In this document: piece by piece, positions 27,528-36,043 of the stretch | How positions within the stretch are numbered: the first letter of the stretch is position 1 | How the letters are laid out: each line of letters starts with the position of its first letter | Source: Streptomyces fodineus | Lineage (GTDB): Bacteria; Actinomycetota; Actinomycetes; Streptomycetales; Streptomycetaceae | NCBI RefSeq assembly: GCF_001735805.1 | Contig: NZ_CP017248.1 | Coordinates: 7,688,001 to 7,752,000 of the forward strand | Direction of reading: 5' to 3' | DNA length: 64,000 bases | The notes under the pieces: model-generated | Told to the model about the DNA's origin: nothing | Database searches by the model: none | The model's input: only the letters and a program-made list of their open reading frames with translations | Position numbers and translations under genes: made by a program

Positions 27528-27546
27528 CCCCGGGCCCGGCCCGGAC

Positions 27547-27843
27547 TCACTCCGCGTCGGGCCCGTACACCTCGACCCTGTCCGAAACCCGCCGCACATG
27601 AATGCACTCACCGGGACACTCCCGCGCCGAGTCCACCACATCCGCCAGCAACGGCAGCGGCACCGGCACCGACGCCCCCGCAGCCTGCAGCAGCTCCTCG
27701 TCCGCGCCCTTCACATAGGCCAGCCCGTCGATGTCCAGCTCGAACACCTCAGGGGCGTACTGGGCGCAGATCCCGTCACCGGTACACAGATCCTGGTCGA
27801 TCCAGACCTCCAGCGCCTCCCCGCCCGGGGCCTCCTGCTGCAC
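27547..27843 (-). CDS. single-cluster ferredoxin
   Basis: 98-residue soluble electron carrier. Cysteines lie in LCTGDGICAQYAPEVFELD and ARECPGECIHV; CTGDGIC has six-residue spacing and the last pair is CPGEC, the pattern of Streptomyces [3Fe-4S] or [4Fe-4S] ferredoxins that feed P450s and other oxidoreductases. A GGAGAG site is well spaced for the GTG at 27843; a GTG two codons upstream (27849) is often annotated but too close to it. No redox partner is adjacent. It is divergent from arc across a 518-base gap. Confidence 0.88.
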   Translation of the reverse strand: MQQEAPGGEALEVWIDQDLCTGDGICAQYAPEVFELDIDGLAYVKGADEELLQAAGASVPVPLPLLADVVDSARECPGECIHVRRVSDRVEVYGPDAE

Positions 27844-28361
27844 GGTCACCTCTCCTGCCGTCGCATGCGCCGGACGACACCGGCACCACCAGAGCCAGCC
27901 GGGTCCGCTCCAGCGGCTGTTGAACACCCCCGACCCTACCCCCGCCCACATCCCGGCCGACTTCCACCGCCACAGGGTTTCCACCCCCGCCCGCTCGGGT
28001 ACCAGCGCCGACCAGGACACCCACCCCGGGACCGACCACTTCAAGCCGGGCCGACGATGACACCCGCCGACCGGACCGTCGCTCTGCGTGATAATCGCGC
28101 GAGCGCCCTCCGGGCTGCCCGCCTCCACGCCGAACAGCCCGGAACGGACAACTCCGGCCACTCCTGAAGGGTTTTGACCATGCGATGCCCGGAACAAGCT
28201 GCTTCCCCATCACGTTGAGTGGGTATCCCCTCCGTGCGAGGGAGAGCGCACCGGGTGACCGACGACACACCTTGACAGTCTTTGTGATCTAGGGGTTTCA
28301 ATCGACACCCACCCAGGTAGGGTCTGGAAGCGTCCAGCTCCCCTTGGAGGAGGTGAGGACC
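27844..28361. other. ferredoxin-arc divergent intergenic region
   Basis: 518 bases. I find no convincing gene; a 36-codon frame at 28060-28167 lacks a ribosome site. The right end holds the arc promoter: a consensus-like TTGACA at 28272-28277 without a matching -10, and GTTTCA (28295-28300) - 17 bases - TAGGGT (28318-28323), placed about 30 bases before the arc ribosome site. Confidence 0.55.
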
Positions 28362-30128
28362 GTGGCAGCCCACGACGACGACATGAACCGCGGCATCCGC
28401 CCGGGACGAGGGTCCGACGACCCGGCCGGGCAGATCGCCTACCTTGAGCAGGAGATCGCCGTCCTGCGACGCAAGCTCGCCGACTCTCCGCGACACACGA
28501 GGATTCTCGAAGAGCGGATCGTCGAGCTGCAGACGAACCTGGCCGGCGTGTCCGCCCAGAACGAACGGCTGGCCAACACCCTCCGCGAGGCCCGCGACCA
28601 GATCGTGGCCCTCAAGGAAGAGGTCGACCGGCTCGCCCAGCCACCGGCCGGCTTCGGAGTCTTCCTGCAAGCCAACGAAGACGGCACCGCCGACATCTTC
28701 ACCGGCGGCCGCAAACTCCGGGTGAACGTCAGCCCAAGCGTCGACCTCGACGACCTCAGGCGCGGCCAGGAAGTCATGCTCAACGAAGCGCTCAACGTGG
28801 TCGAAGCCATGGAGTACGAGCGCGTCGGCGACATCGTCACCCTCAAGGAAATCCTCGAGGACGGCGAGCGCGCCCTCGTACTGGGACACACCGACGAAGA
28901 ACGGGTGGTACGGCTCGCCGAACCCCTGCTCGACGTCACCATCCGCGCCGGCGACGCCCTCCTGCTCGAACCCCGCTCCGGCTACGTCTACGAGGTCGTA
29001 CCCAAGAGCGAGGTCGAAGAGCTGGTCCTCGAAGAGGTCCCGGACATCGGCTACGAAGCCATCGGCGGCCTCGGCAACCAGATCGAAGCCATCCGCGACG
29101 CCGTCGAGCTGCCCTACCTCTACCCCGACCTCTTCAAGGAGCACGAGCTGCGCCCGCCCAAGGGCGTCCTGCTCTACGGCCCCCCCGGCTGCGGCAAGAC
29201 ACTCATCGCCAAGGCCGTCGCGAACTCACTCGCCAAGAAGGTCGCCGAGGTCACCGGCCAAGCCGCCGGCAAGAGCTTCTTCCTCAACATCAAGGGCCCC
29301 GAGCTCCTCAACAAGTACGTCGGCGAGACCGAGCGGCAAATCCGCCTCGTCTTCCAGCGGGCCCGTGAGAAGGCCAGCGAGGGCACCCCCGTCATCGTCT
29401 TCTTCGACGAGATGGAATCCCTCTTCCGCACCCGCGGCTCCGGCGTCAGCTCCGACGTGGAAAACACCATCGTCCCCCAGCTGCTCGCCGAGATCGACGG
29501 CGTGGAAGGCCTGGAGAACGTGGTCGTCATCGGCGCCTCCAACCGCGAGGACATGATCGACCCCGCCATCCTCCGCCCCGGCCGACTCGACGTGAAGATC
29601 AAGATCGAGCGTCCCGACGCCGAAGCCGCCAAGGACATCTTCGGCAAGTACCTCACCGAACGCCTCCCCCTGCACGCCGACGACCTCAGCGAGCACGGCG
29701 GCGACAAGGCCACCACCGTCCAGAGCATGATCCAGACGGCGGTCGAGCAGATGTACGCCGAATCCGAGGAAAACCGCTTCCTGGAAGTCACCTACGCCAA
29801 CGGCGACAAGGAAGTCCTCTACTTCAAGGACTTCAACTCCGGCGCCATGATCGAAAACATCGTCGGACGCGCCAAGAAAATGGCGATCAAGGACTTCCTC
29901 GAAAAGAGCCAGAAGGGCCTCCGCGTCTCCCACCTCCTCCAGGCCTGCGTGGACGAGTTCAAGGAGAACGAAGACCTCCCCAACACCACCAACCCCGACG
30001 ACTGGGCCCGGATCTCCGGAAAGAAGGGCGAACGGATCGTCTACATCCGTACCCTCATCACCGGAAAGCAGGGCGCGGACACCGGACGCTCCATCGACAC
30101 GGTGGCAAACACCGGTCAGTACCTGTAA
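28362..30128 (+). CDS. arc: proteasome-activating AAA+ ATPase ARC (Mpa)
   Basis: 588 residues, equal to S. coelicolor ARC. A coiled coil (about 22-75), which binds Pup, is followed by tandem OB domains (about 75-225) and one AAA+ module: Walker A GPPGCGKT at 273-280, Walker B VIVFFDE near 345, and the sensor/arginine region VVIGASNRED. The C-terminus GQYL resembles the HbYX-type tail that docks on the 20S core. The hexamer unfolds pupylated proteins into PrcAB. GGAGGAGG before the GTG at 28362 sets the start. It is followed by a clear terminator, then dop. Confidence 0.97.
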   Translation: MAAHDDDMNRGIRPGRGSDDPAGQIAYLEQEIAVLRRKLADSPRHTRILEERIVELQTNLAGVSAQNERLANTLREARDQIVALKEEVDRLAQPPAGFGVFLQANEDGTADIFTGGRKLRVNVSPSVDLDDLRRGQEVMLNEALNVVEAMEYERVGDIVTLKEILEDGERALVLGHTDEERVVRLAEPLLDVTIRAGDALLLEPRSGYVYEVVPKSEVEELVLEEVPDIGYEAIGGLGNQIEAIRDAVELPYLYPDLFKEHELRPPKGVLLYGPPGCGKTLIAKAVANSLAKKVAEVTGQAAGKSFFLNIKGPELLNKYVGETERQIRLVFQRAREKASEGTPVIVFFDEMESLFRTRGSGVSSDVENTIVPQLLAEIDGVEGLENVVVIGASNREDMIDPAILRPGRLDVKIKIERPDAEAAKDIFGKYLTERLPLHADDLSEHGGDKATTVQSMIQTAVEQMYAESEENRFLEVTYANGDKEVLYFKDFNSGAMIENIVGRAKKMAIKDFLEKSQKGLRVSHLLQACVDEFKENEDLPNTTNPDDWARISGKKGERIVYIRTLITGKQGADTGRSIDTVANTGQYL

Positions 30129-30137
30129 CAGCAGGGC

Positions 30138-30179
30138 GGCTGCGGGTGCCCTACCGGGTACCCGCAGCCATCTGTTTTT
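30138..30179 (+). terminator. rho-independent terminator downstream of arc
   Basis: Fourteen-position stem with one mismatch (30138-30151 with 30156-30169), 4-base loop, then a run of five T at 30175-30179: a classical intrinsic terminator. Confidence 0.92.
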
Positions 30180-30359
30180 CAGGCCACGACCGGAGCAGGC
30201 AATGACGCAAATGATCTCCCCACCAGTGCAAAGGCGTTCTAGGCTCGTTCCTACCGCCGAGTCGCGCAGTGCGGGGACGGGCACCGCACACGCACCGGAG
30301 CGCCAGCGGTACGTGAGCGGCGCCCACGACCGAGGGCGCCGCCGGGCAAGGAGGGCCGC

Positions 30360-31871
30360 ATGACCGTACGGCGAGTAATGGGCATCGAGACGGAGTACGG
30401 GATCTCCGTCCCCGGCCACCCCAACGCCAATGCCATGCTCACCTCATCCCAGATCGTCAACGCCTACGCGGCGGCGATGCACCGGGCCCGCCGGGCCCGC
30501 TGGGACTTCGAGGAAGAGAACCCGCTACGGGACGCGCGAGGCTTCGACCTCGCCCGGGAGGCCGCCGACGCCAGCCAGCTCACCGACGAGGACATCGGCC
30601 TCGCCAACGTCATCCTCACCAACGGTGCGCGACTCTACGTCGACCACGCCCACCCCGAATACAGCGCCCCCGAAGTCACCAACCCCCGCGACGCCGTCCT
30701 CTGGGACAAAGCCGGCGAACGCATCATGGCCGAAGCCGCCGAACGAGCCGCCCAGCTCCCCGGCGCCCAGCCCATCCACCTCTACAAGAACAACACCGAC
30801 AACAAGGGCGCCAGCTACGGCACACACGAGAACTACCTGATGAAGCGGGAAACCCCCTTCTCGGACATCGTGCGCCACCTCACCCCCTTCTTCGTCTCCC
30901 GCCAGGTCTTCGCCGGCGCCGGCCGCGTCGGCATCGGCCAGGACGGCCACGAACACGGCTTCCAGATCAGCCAGCGCGCCGACTACTTCGAAGTCGAGGT
31001 CGGCCTGGAGACCACCCTCAAGCGGCCCATCATCAACACCCGGGACGAACCGCACGCCGACGCGGAGAAATACCGCCGCCTCCACGTGATCATCGGCGAC
31101 GCGAACCTCTCCGAGATCTCCACCTACCTCAAACTGGGCACGACCTCCCTCGTCCTGTCCATGATCGAAGACGGCTTCATCGCGGTGGACCTCGCCGTCG
31201 ACCAGCCGGTACGCACCCTGCACCAGGTCTCCCACGACCCCTCGCTGAAACGCCTGGTCACGCTCCGCAGCGGACGCACCCTGACCGCCGTCCAACTCCA
31301 GATGGAGTACTACGAGCTCTCCCGCAAATACGTGGAAGAGCGCTACGGCGCGGACACCGACGACCAGACCAAGGACGTCCTCACCCGCTGGGAAGACACC
31401 CTCACGCGGCTCGAGAACGACCCCATGAGCCTGGCCGGCGAACTGGACTGGGTCGCCAAGCGAGAACTGATGGAGGGCTACCGCCGCCGCGACAGCCTCG
31501 ACTGGGACGCCGCCCGCCTCCACCTCGTCGACCTCCAGTACGCCGACGTACGCGCCGAGAAAGGCCTCTACAACCGCCTCGCCGCCCGCGGCCGCATGAA
31601 ACGACTCCTGGCCGAGACGGACGTCGAGCAGGCCATGAGGAAGCCACCGGAGGACACACGGGCCTACTTCCGCGGCCGCTGCCTGGAGCAGTACGCCGAC
31701 GACGTCGCGGCGGCGAGCTGGGACTCGGTGATCTTCGACCTCCCCGGCCGGGACTCGCTGCAGCGCGTTCCAACCCTGGAACCACTACGCGGAACGCGAA
31801 ATCACGTCAAGGAACTACTGGACCGCTGCCGCACCGCAGAAGACCTGGTCAGGGTCCTGTCAGGCGGCTGA
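30360..31871 (+). CDS. dop: Dop, deamidase of Pup / depupylase
   Basis: 503 residues, glutamine-synthetase-like fold. Metal/ATP-binding GIETEYGIS (E10) is at the start; the nucleophilic Asp D95 is in YVDHAHPEYSAPE, as in characterised Dops. A Dop-specific insertion (about 50-78, NPLRDARGFDLAREAADAS) distinguishes it from PafA; the C-terminal ~90 residues form the Pup-binding domain. Dop converts the C-terminal Gln of Pup to Glu and also removes Pup from targets. A 173-base gap, with its own TAGGGT -10 candidate, separates it from pup. Confidence 0.97.
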   Translation: MTVRRVMGIETEYGISVPGHPNANAMLTSSQIVNAYAAAMHRARRARWDFEEENPLRDARGFDLAREAADASQLTDEDIGLANVILTNGARLYVDHAHPEYSAPEVTNPRDAVLWDKAGERIMAEAAERAAQLPGAQPIHLYKNNTDNKGASYGTHENYLMKRETPFSDIVRHLTPFFVSRQVFAGAGRVGIGQDGHEHGFQISQRADYFEVEVGLETTLKRPIINTRDEPHADAEKYRRLHVIIGDANLSEISTYLKLGTTSLVLSMIEDGFIAVDLAVDQPVRTLHQVSHDPSLKRLVTLRSGRTLTAVQLQMEYYELSRKYVEERYGADTDDQTKDVLTRWEDTLTRLENDPMSLAGELDWVAKRELMEGYRRRDSLDWDAARLHLVDLQYADVRAEKGLYNRLAARGRMKRLLAETDVEQAMRKPPEDTRAYFRGRCLEQYADDVAAASWDSVIFDLPGRDSLQRVPTLEPLRGTRNHVKELLDRCRTAEDLVRVLSGG

Positions 31872-32044
31872 GCGAGCCAGGGGGGTACTCGGTGCGCCCC
31901 GGGCGTGCAGGGTGGAAACCCTGATCGCCCGGGAATCATCGGGGTGGCCCCCGTACGTTGGAGAAACTGCGGGGCCGATGTCGGACCTGGCTTGTAGGGT
32001 CTGATCATCACCGATCGGCAGGCGAACTGAGCGGGGTGAGGGTT

Positions 32045-32263
32045 ATGGCAACCAAGGACACCGGCGGCGGCCAGCAGAAGGCCACGCGCGCAACCGAAGA
32101 GGTCGAGGAGCAGGCGCAGGAGGCGCAGGCTTCGGAGGACCTCAAGGAGCGGCACGAGAAGCTGAGCGATGACGTGGACTCCGTGCTGGACGAAATCGAT
32201 GACGTCTTGGAGGAGAACGCAGAGGACTTCGTGCGCTCGTTCGTTCAAAAGGGTGGACAGTAG
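32045..32263 (+). CDS. pup: prokaryotic ubiquitin-like protein Pup
   Basis: 72 residues, intrinsically disordered and strongly acidic. It carries the conserved C-terminal part that folds on the ARC coiled coil (DDVDSVLDEIDDVLEENAEDFVRSFVQKGGQ region, residues about 42-72) and ends in Gly-Gly-Gln, so it needs Dop deamidation before PafA can attach it to lysines. The central LKERHEKL segment is one of few basic patches. An upstream in-frame start at 31958 would add a non-conserved tail. The endonuclease VII-like gene follows after 8 bases. Confidence 0.98.
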   Translation: MATKDTGGGQQKATRATEEVEEQAQEAQASEDLKERHEKLSDDVDSVLDEIDDVLEENAEDFVRSFVQKGGQ

Positions 32264-32271
32264 TCACATCC

Positions 32272-32862
32272 ATGAACGGCGGGGGATCGAAGAAGTGCTC
32301 AACGTGCCAGAAGGTACTTCCGGTCGGCGCATTCGCGGACAACAAGTCTCGGCCTGACGGCTTGCAGACCAATTGTCGCGAATGCGCTGCCGGGTACTAC
32401 CGGCGACGACAGGAAGCACGGGGCAAGACGGTTCGCGAGAAGGTGGAGGGGCCCGATGGGCACAAGCTCTGCCGGTCCTGCGGCGAGATCAAGCCCCATA
32501 GTGAATGGCACCGTAACGCGACCGCTTCCGATGGGCTGTCGACGAGATGCAAGGCTTGCCGGGCCGTTCGTGGGCGCGCTGATCACCTGAAGCGAAACTA
32601 CGGCCTAACCGAAGCCGAGCGTGACGCGATGATCGCCTCTCAGCGGGACCTCTGCGCGATCTGTCTGGCTGCCCCGCCCGTGCATGTGGATCACTGCCAC
32701 AAGACGGGTAGGGTCCGTGGCGTACTGTGCTTCAACTGCAATTCGGCCATCGGTAAGTTGCGCGACAACCCAGGCGCCGCTCGCCGAGCCGCCGCCTATC
32801 TGGAAGGAAACTTGTGGAAGCCAACTCTCGTGGCACCGGGCGTCTACCAGCTGCCTTCCTGA
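32272..32862 (+). CDS. endonuclease VII-like HNH protein inside proteasome operon
   Basis: 196 residues. Two N-terminal treble-clef-like CxxC modules (KCSTCQKVLPVGAF ... NCREC and LCRSCGEIKPHSEW ... RCKAC) repeat each other. The C-terminal domain (about 128-180) is a recombination endonuclease VII/HNH core: CAIC, VHVDHCHKTGRVRG with the His-rich catalytic site, and CFNCNSAIG completing the zinc site. It could cut branched or mismatched DNA; its role in the proteasome locus is unknown. It begins 8 bases after pup and overlaps prcB by 49 bases. Codons are less GC-biased than in neighbours, hinting at a different history, yet S. coelicolor has the same gene here. Confidence 0.88.
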   Translation: MNGGGSKKCSTCQKVLPVGAFADNKSRPDGLQTNCRECAAGYYRRRQEARGKTVREKVEGPDGHKLCRSCGEIKPHSEWHRNATASDGLSTRCKACRAVRGRADHLKRNYGLTEAERDAMIASQRDLCAICLAAPPVHVDHCHKTGRVRGVLCFNCNSAIGKLRDNPGAARRAAAYLEGNLWKPTLVAPGVYQLPS

Positions 32863-33659
32863 CGCCAGGGTCCTCCTCCTTCATGGACTTCCTGTCCGAG
32901 CACCAGCCCGAGATGCTGCCCGGCAACCGGCAGCTGCCGCCCACCCAGGGCGTGATCGAGGCGCCGCACGGCACCACCATCGTCGCCGTGACCTTCCCGG
33001 GGGGCGTCGTGCTGGCCGGTGACCGTCGGGCCACCATGGGCAACATCATCGCTCAGCGGGACATCGAGAAGGTGTTCCCGGCGGACGAGTACTCCGCTGT
33101 CGGTATCGCCGGCACCGCCGGTCTCGCCGTGGAGATGGTGAAGCTCTTCCAGCTGGAGCTGGAGCACTTCGAGAAGGTCGAGGGTGCGCAGCTGTCGTTG
33201 GAGGGCAAGGCGAACCGGTTGTCGACCATGATCCGGTCGAATCTGGGGATGGCGATGCAGGGGCTGGCCGTCGTACCGCTCTTCGCGGGGTATGACGTGG
33301 ATCGGGAGAGGGGGCGCATCTTCTCCTACGACGTGACGGGTGGCCGCAGCGAGGAGCACAATTTCGCGGCGACGGGCTCGGGTTCGATCTTCGCGCGTGG
33401 TGCGATGAAGAAGTTGTTCCGTAACGACCTGACCGAGGAGCAGGCGACCACGCTGGTGGTGCAGGCCCTCTATGACGCGGCTGACGACGACTCGGCGACC
33501 GGTGGTCCCGATGTCGCCCGCCGGATCTACCCGATCATCACGGTGATCACCGAGGACGGTTTCCGCCGGCTGACGGAGGAGGAGTCCTCCGGTTTGGCCC
33601 GTGCGGTGCTTCAGAAGCGTCTGGAGGAGCCGGACGGTCCGAAGGCCGCGCTGCTCTGA
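32814..33659 (+). CDS. prcB: 20S proteasome beta subunit
   Basis: 281 residues, the same as S. coelicolor PrcB. A 53-residue propeptide is cut off during assembly, exposing T54 (PHG-TTIVAVTF) as the catalytic nucleophile; the conserved active-site Lys/Asp are in VVLAGDRRATMGN. Fourteen beta subunits form the two inner rings of the core that degrades pupylated proteins. The GTG at 32814 has GGAAGG nine bases upstream and lies inside the endonuclease VII-like gene, giving tight coupling. prcA follows after 64 bases. Confidence 0.98.
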   Translation: MEANSRGTGRLPAAFLTPGSSSFMDFLSEHQPEMLPGNRQLPPTQGVIEAPHGTTIVAVTFPGGVVLAGDRRATMGNIIAQRDIEKVFPADEYSAVGIAGTAGLAVEMVKLFQLELEHFEKVEGAQLSLEGKANRLSTMIRSNLGMAMQGLAVVPLFAGYDVDRERGRIFSYDVTGGRSEEHNFAATGSGSIFARGAMKKLFRNDLTEEQATTLVVQALYDAADDDSATGGPDVARRIYPIITVITEDGFRRLTEEESSGLARAVLQKRLEEPDGPKAALL

Positions 33660-33723
33660 GCGCGCGGGCCCCGGTTCTTATGAAGGTGATCCAGTGATCA
33701 TGACAGAAAGGGACGGATAACCG

Positions 33724-34476
33724 GTGTCGACGCCGTTCTATGTCTCACCCCAGCAGGCCATGGCCGACCGGGCGGAGTATGCCCGGAAGGGCATCGCCCG
33801 TGGCCGCAGTCTGGTGGTCATGCAGTTCGCCGACGGCATCGTGTTCGTCGGTGAGAACCCGTCCCGTGCGCTGCACAAGTTCAGCGAGATCTATGACCGG
33901 ATCGGTTTCGCGGCGGCCGGTAAGTACAACGAGTACGAGAACCTGCGCATCGGTGGTGTCCGCTATGCCGACCTGCGTGGTTACACCTATGACCGTGATG
34001 ATGTGACCGCTCGTGGTCTCGCCAACGTCTACGCCCAGACCCTTGGCACGATCTTCTCGTCCGCCGCCGAGAAGCCGTACGAGGTGGAGCTGGTCGTGGC
34101 CGAGGTGGGGGAGACCCCGGAGGGTGACCAGATCTATCGGCTGCCGCATGACGGTTCGATCGTGGATGAGCACGGTTCGGTCGCGGTGGGTGGCAATGCC
34201 GAGCAGATCAGCAGTTTCCTGGATCAGCGTCACCGCGACGGCATGAGTCTGGCGGAGGCGCTCAAGCTGGCGGTGCAGGCTCTGTCGCGGGACACCAATG
34301 GCAGCGAGCGGGAGATCCCCGCGGAGCGTCTTGAGGTTGCGGTGCTGGATCGTACGCGTCCGCAGAAGCGTAAGTTCAAGCGCATTGTCGGTCGTCAGCT
34401 GTCTCGTCTGCTGGCGGCGGAGGGCGCGGTCACGGAGGCGGAGAGTGCCGAGGAGGATGACTCCGAGGACGAGTGA
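33724..34476 (+). CDS. prcA: 20S proteasome alpha subunit
   Basis: 250 residues. The N-terminal helix and gate region (MSTPFYVSPQQAMADRAEYARKG) precedes the Ntn-hydrolase fold, with GRSLVVMQFADGIVFVGEN as the first strands; there is no catalytic threonine. The acidic tail (EEDDSEDE) is usual. Fourteen subunits form the outer rings, gating access and docking ARC. Codon third positions here show more T and G than in arc and dop. GTG start; ends before a strong terminator. Confidence 0.97.
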   Translation: MSTPFYVSPQQAMADRAEYARKGIARGRSLVVMQFADGIVFVGENPSRALHKFSEIYDRIGFAAAGKYNEYENLRIGGVRYADLRGYTYDRDDVTARGLANVYAQTLGTIFSSAAEKPYEVELVVAEVGETPEGDQIYRLPHDGSIVDEHGSVAVGGNAEQISSFLDQRHRDGMSLAEALKLAVQALSRDTNGSEREIPAERLEVAVLDRTRPQKRKFKRIVGRQLSRLLAAEGAVTEAESAEEDDSEDE

Positions 34477-34522
34477 CGCCGTCACCCCGCTCGCCTGTTG
34501 TGATCACTGAACGGCGCAGTCA

Positions 34523-34552
34523 GCCCCCGTCGGCCTCCGGGCCGGCGGGGGC
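34523..34552 (+). terminator. terminator downstream of prcA
   Basis: Thirteen-position stem with a single G-T pair (34523-34535 with 34540-34552), 4-base loop, then a T/C-rich tail. Confidence 0.88.
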
Positions 34553-34599
34553 TTCGTCGTCCTCGGTTTCGGCCGCACAGATGAAAGTGAGACACCGGC

Positions 34600-34872
34600 A
34601 TGCACATTCATTTTGAAGCCGTGGACCCGGCGAAAATGATCAGGTTCTGGGGCAGCATCCCCGGTCATGGTGCGTACAGCATCGGCGAAGCGGAATCGCC
34701 GGCTGTGCTGCCGGTCGTCACCGTCGTTGGCGGAACGGTCGCCGAGCAGGTTCAGACACTGATCGCCAAGGGCGCCTCTCTGGTGGAACTCCATGATCCC
34801 GTGGAAGCCCTGATGACGGATCCGGAAGGCAACAGGTTCAGGGTGGTGCTCGACCCCGATCACGAAGCATGA
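34600..34872 (+). CDS. small VOC/glyoxalase-like protein (half-module)
   Basis: 90 residues. It resembles part of a vicinal-oxygen-chelate domain: an N-terminal VDPAKMIRFWGS like the 'fW' helix and a C-terminal MTDPEGNRFRVVLDP strand with the usual D-P-x-G-N-x-F motif. A complete VOC domain needs about 110-120 residues, so this is a short or decayed copy; the middle strands are reduced. Base use is less GC-rich than the neighbours, and AGTGAGA is the only ribosome-site-like sequence. It lies alone between prcA and the lacI-type gene; function unknown. Confidence 0.6.
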   Translation: MHIHFEAVDPAKMIRFWGSIPGHGAYSIGEAESPAVLPVVTVVGGTVAEQVQTLIAKGASLVELHDPVEALMTDPEGNRFRVVLDPDHEA

Positions 34873-34905
34873 CTGGTGCGGGTGTAGAAGGCGGACCTGG
34901 GGTGG

Positions 34906-35922
34906 CTAGGCGGCCCGTGGCGGGGCCGTGGAGCCCCGGATCACCAGTTGTACGGGGATGTCCCCGCCTTGCGGTTCCCGGCCCTCCAGGACGGCCAGGA
35001 GGGCTTGCATGCCGCGTTCGCCGAACAGTTCGGCGTCGAGTCGGACGGTTGTCAGTTCGGGGTCGATGGCGGTGGCGAGGGCGAGGTCGTCGAGGCCGGT
35101 GACGGAGATGTCGTCGGGGATGCGCAGGCCGAGGCGGCGCAGGGCTTTGTAGGCGCCGGCGGCGAGTTTGTCGTCGTCGCAGACCACGGCGGTGGGGCGG
35201 GGTCCGGGTGTGGTGAGTGCGGTTTCGGTGGCGGTCAGTGCGCCTTCGATGGAGATGGGTGCCCGGGCCGTGCGCAGCTGTGTTCCGGGTACGGCCGCGA
35301 GGCGTGCGGCGAGCTCTCGTGCGCGGACTTCGAAGGTCCAGGAGGGGACGTCGGCGGCGAGGTGCAGTACGTGGCGGTGGCCGAGGTCCAGGAGGTGGTC
35401 GATGACCTGGCGGACGCCGTCGGTGATGTCGAGGTTGACGGTGGCGGCGCCGAGGCTGCCTTCGGGGTCGCTGTCGAGCATGACGAGCGGGAGCTGGTCT
35501 CCCCGGATGGCGGTGAGGGCGTCGGCGGCCATGGAGGAGGCGATCACTCCGTCCAGGGCGGCCTGGGCGGAGGCGAAGGGGTCGCGGGCGGGGCCGATGC
35601 CTTCGGGGGAGGGGTAGAGGACGACGCCGAAGCCGTGTGCGGCGGCGACGCGTGCGGCGCCGGTGTAGACGCCGGCGAAGAATTCGGTGGTCAGTGCGGG
35701 TACGACCAGCAGGACGGTGCGGGTGCGGCCGAGGCGCAGGTTGCGGGCGGCGAGGTTGGGGCGGTAGCCGAGTTCGCGTGCGGCGTCCCGGACGCGTTCG
35801 GCGGTGGCTTCGGAGACTCGGCCGCGCCATTTGTCGCCGAGGACGAGGGAGACGGCGGCCTGGGAGACTCCGGCGGCCTGGGCGACGTCCCGGCTGGTCG
35901 GGCGCGTGCTGCTGCGTGCCAC
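34906..35922 (-). CDS. LacI-family transcriptional regulator
   Basis: 338 residues. The N-terminal helix-turn-helix (TSRDVAQAAGVSQAAVSLVL, about 8-27) and hinge helix (LAARNLRLGRT) are followed by a periplasmic-binding-protein-like effector domain (about 65-330), ending RGSTAPP. The effector is probably a sugar or nucleoside. GTG start at 35922. It is divergent from the MFS gene, with a 20-base near-palindrome between them that is likely its operator; this regulator-transporter pair lies between prcA and pafA. Confidence 0.93.
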   Translation of the reverse strand: MARSSTRPTSRDVAQAAGVSQAAVSLVLGDKWRGRVSEATAERVRDAARELGYRPNLAARNLRLGRTRTVLLVVPALTTEFFAGVYTGAARVAAAHGFGVVLYPSPEGIGPARDPFASAQAALDGVIASSMAADALTAIRGDQLPLVMLDSDPEGSLGAATVNLDITDGVRQVIDHLLDLGHRHVLHLAADVPSWTFEVRARELAARLAAVPGTQLRTARAPISIEGALTATETALTTPGPRPTAVVCDDDKLAAGAYKALRRLGLRIPDDISVTGLDDLALATAIDPELTTVRLDAELFGERGMQALLAVLEGREPQGGDIPVQLVIRGSTAPPRAA

Positions 35923-35981
35923 GGTGGGCGCTGCTCCTTCGTCTGGACGTGTGAACAGCGCACATGGTACGTATGGGCGAG

Positions 35982-36001
35982 GACGTTATACGTAAAACGT
36001 C
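35982..36001. promoter_or_regulatory. candidate LacI-type operator
   Basis: GACGTTATACGTAAAACGTC is palindromic apart from one central base pair position (18 of 20 bases match the reverse complement). It lies between the lacI-type gene and the divergent MFS gene, 43 bases before the MFS start, with ACGT cores typical of LacI sites. Confidence 0.65.
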
Positions 36002-36043
36002 GGGTCGTCGCGGCGGTCCGGTCGAGCCGCTGGAGGGCAGCAC

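Noticed and set aside
28060..28167. 36-codon frame upstream of arc
   Set aside because: No ribosome site or conserved sequence that I recognise; cannot be supported as a gene.
28344..28361. TTG start for arc six codons upstream
   Set aside because: It lies within the ribosome binding site itself; GTG at 28362 gives the known 588-residue protein.
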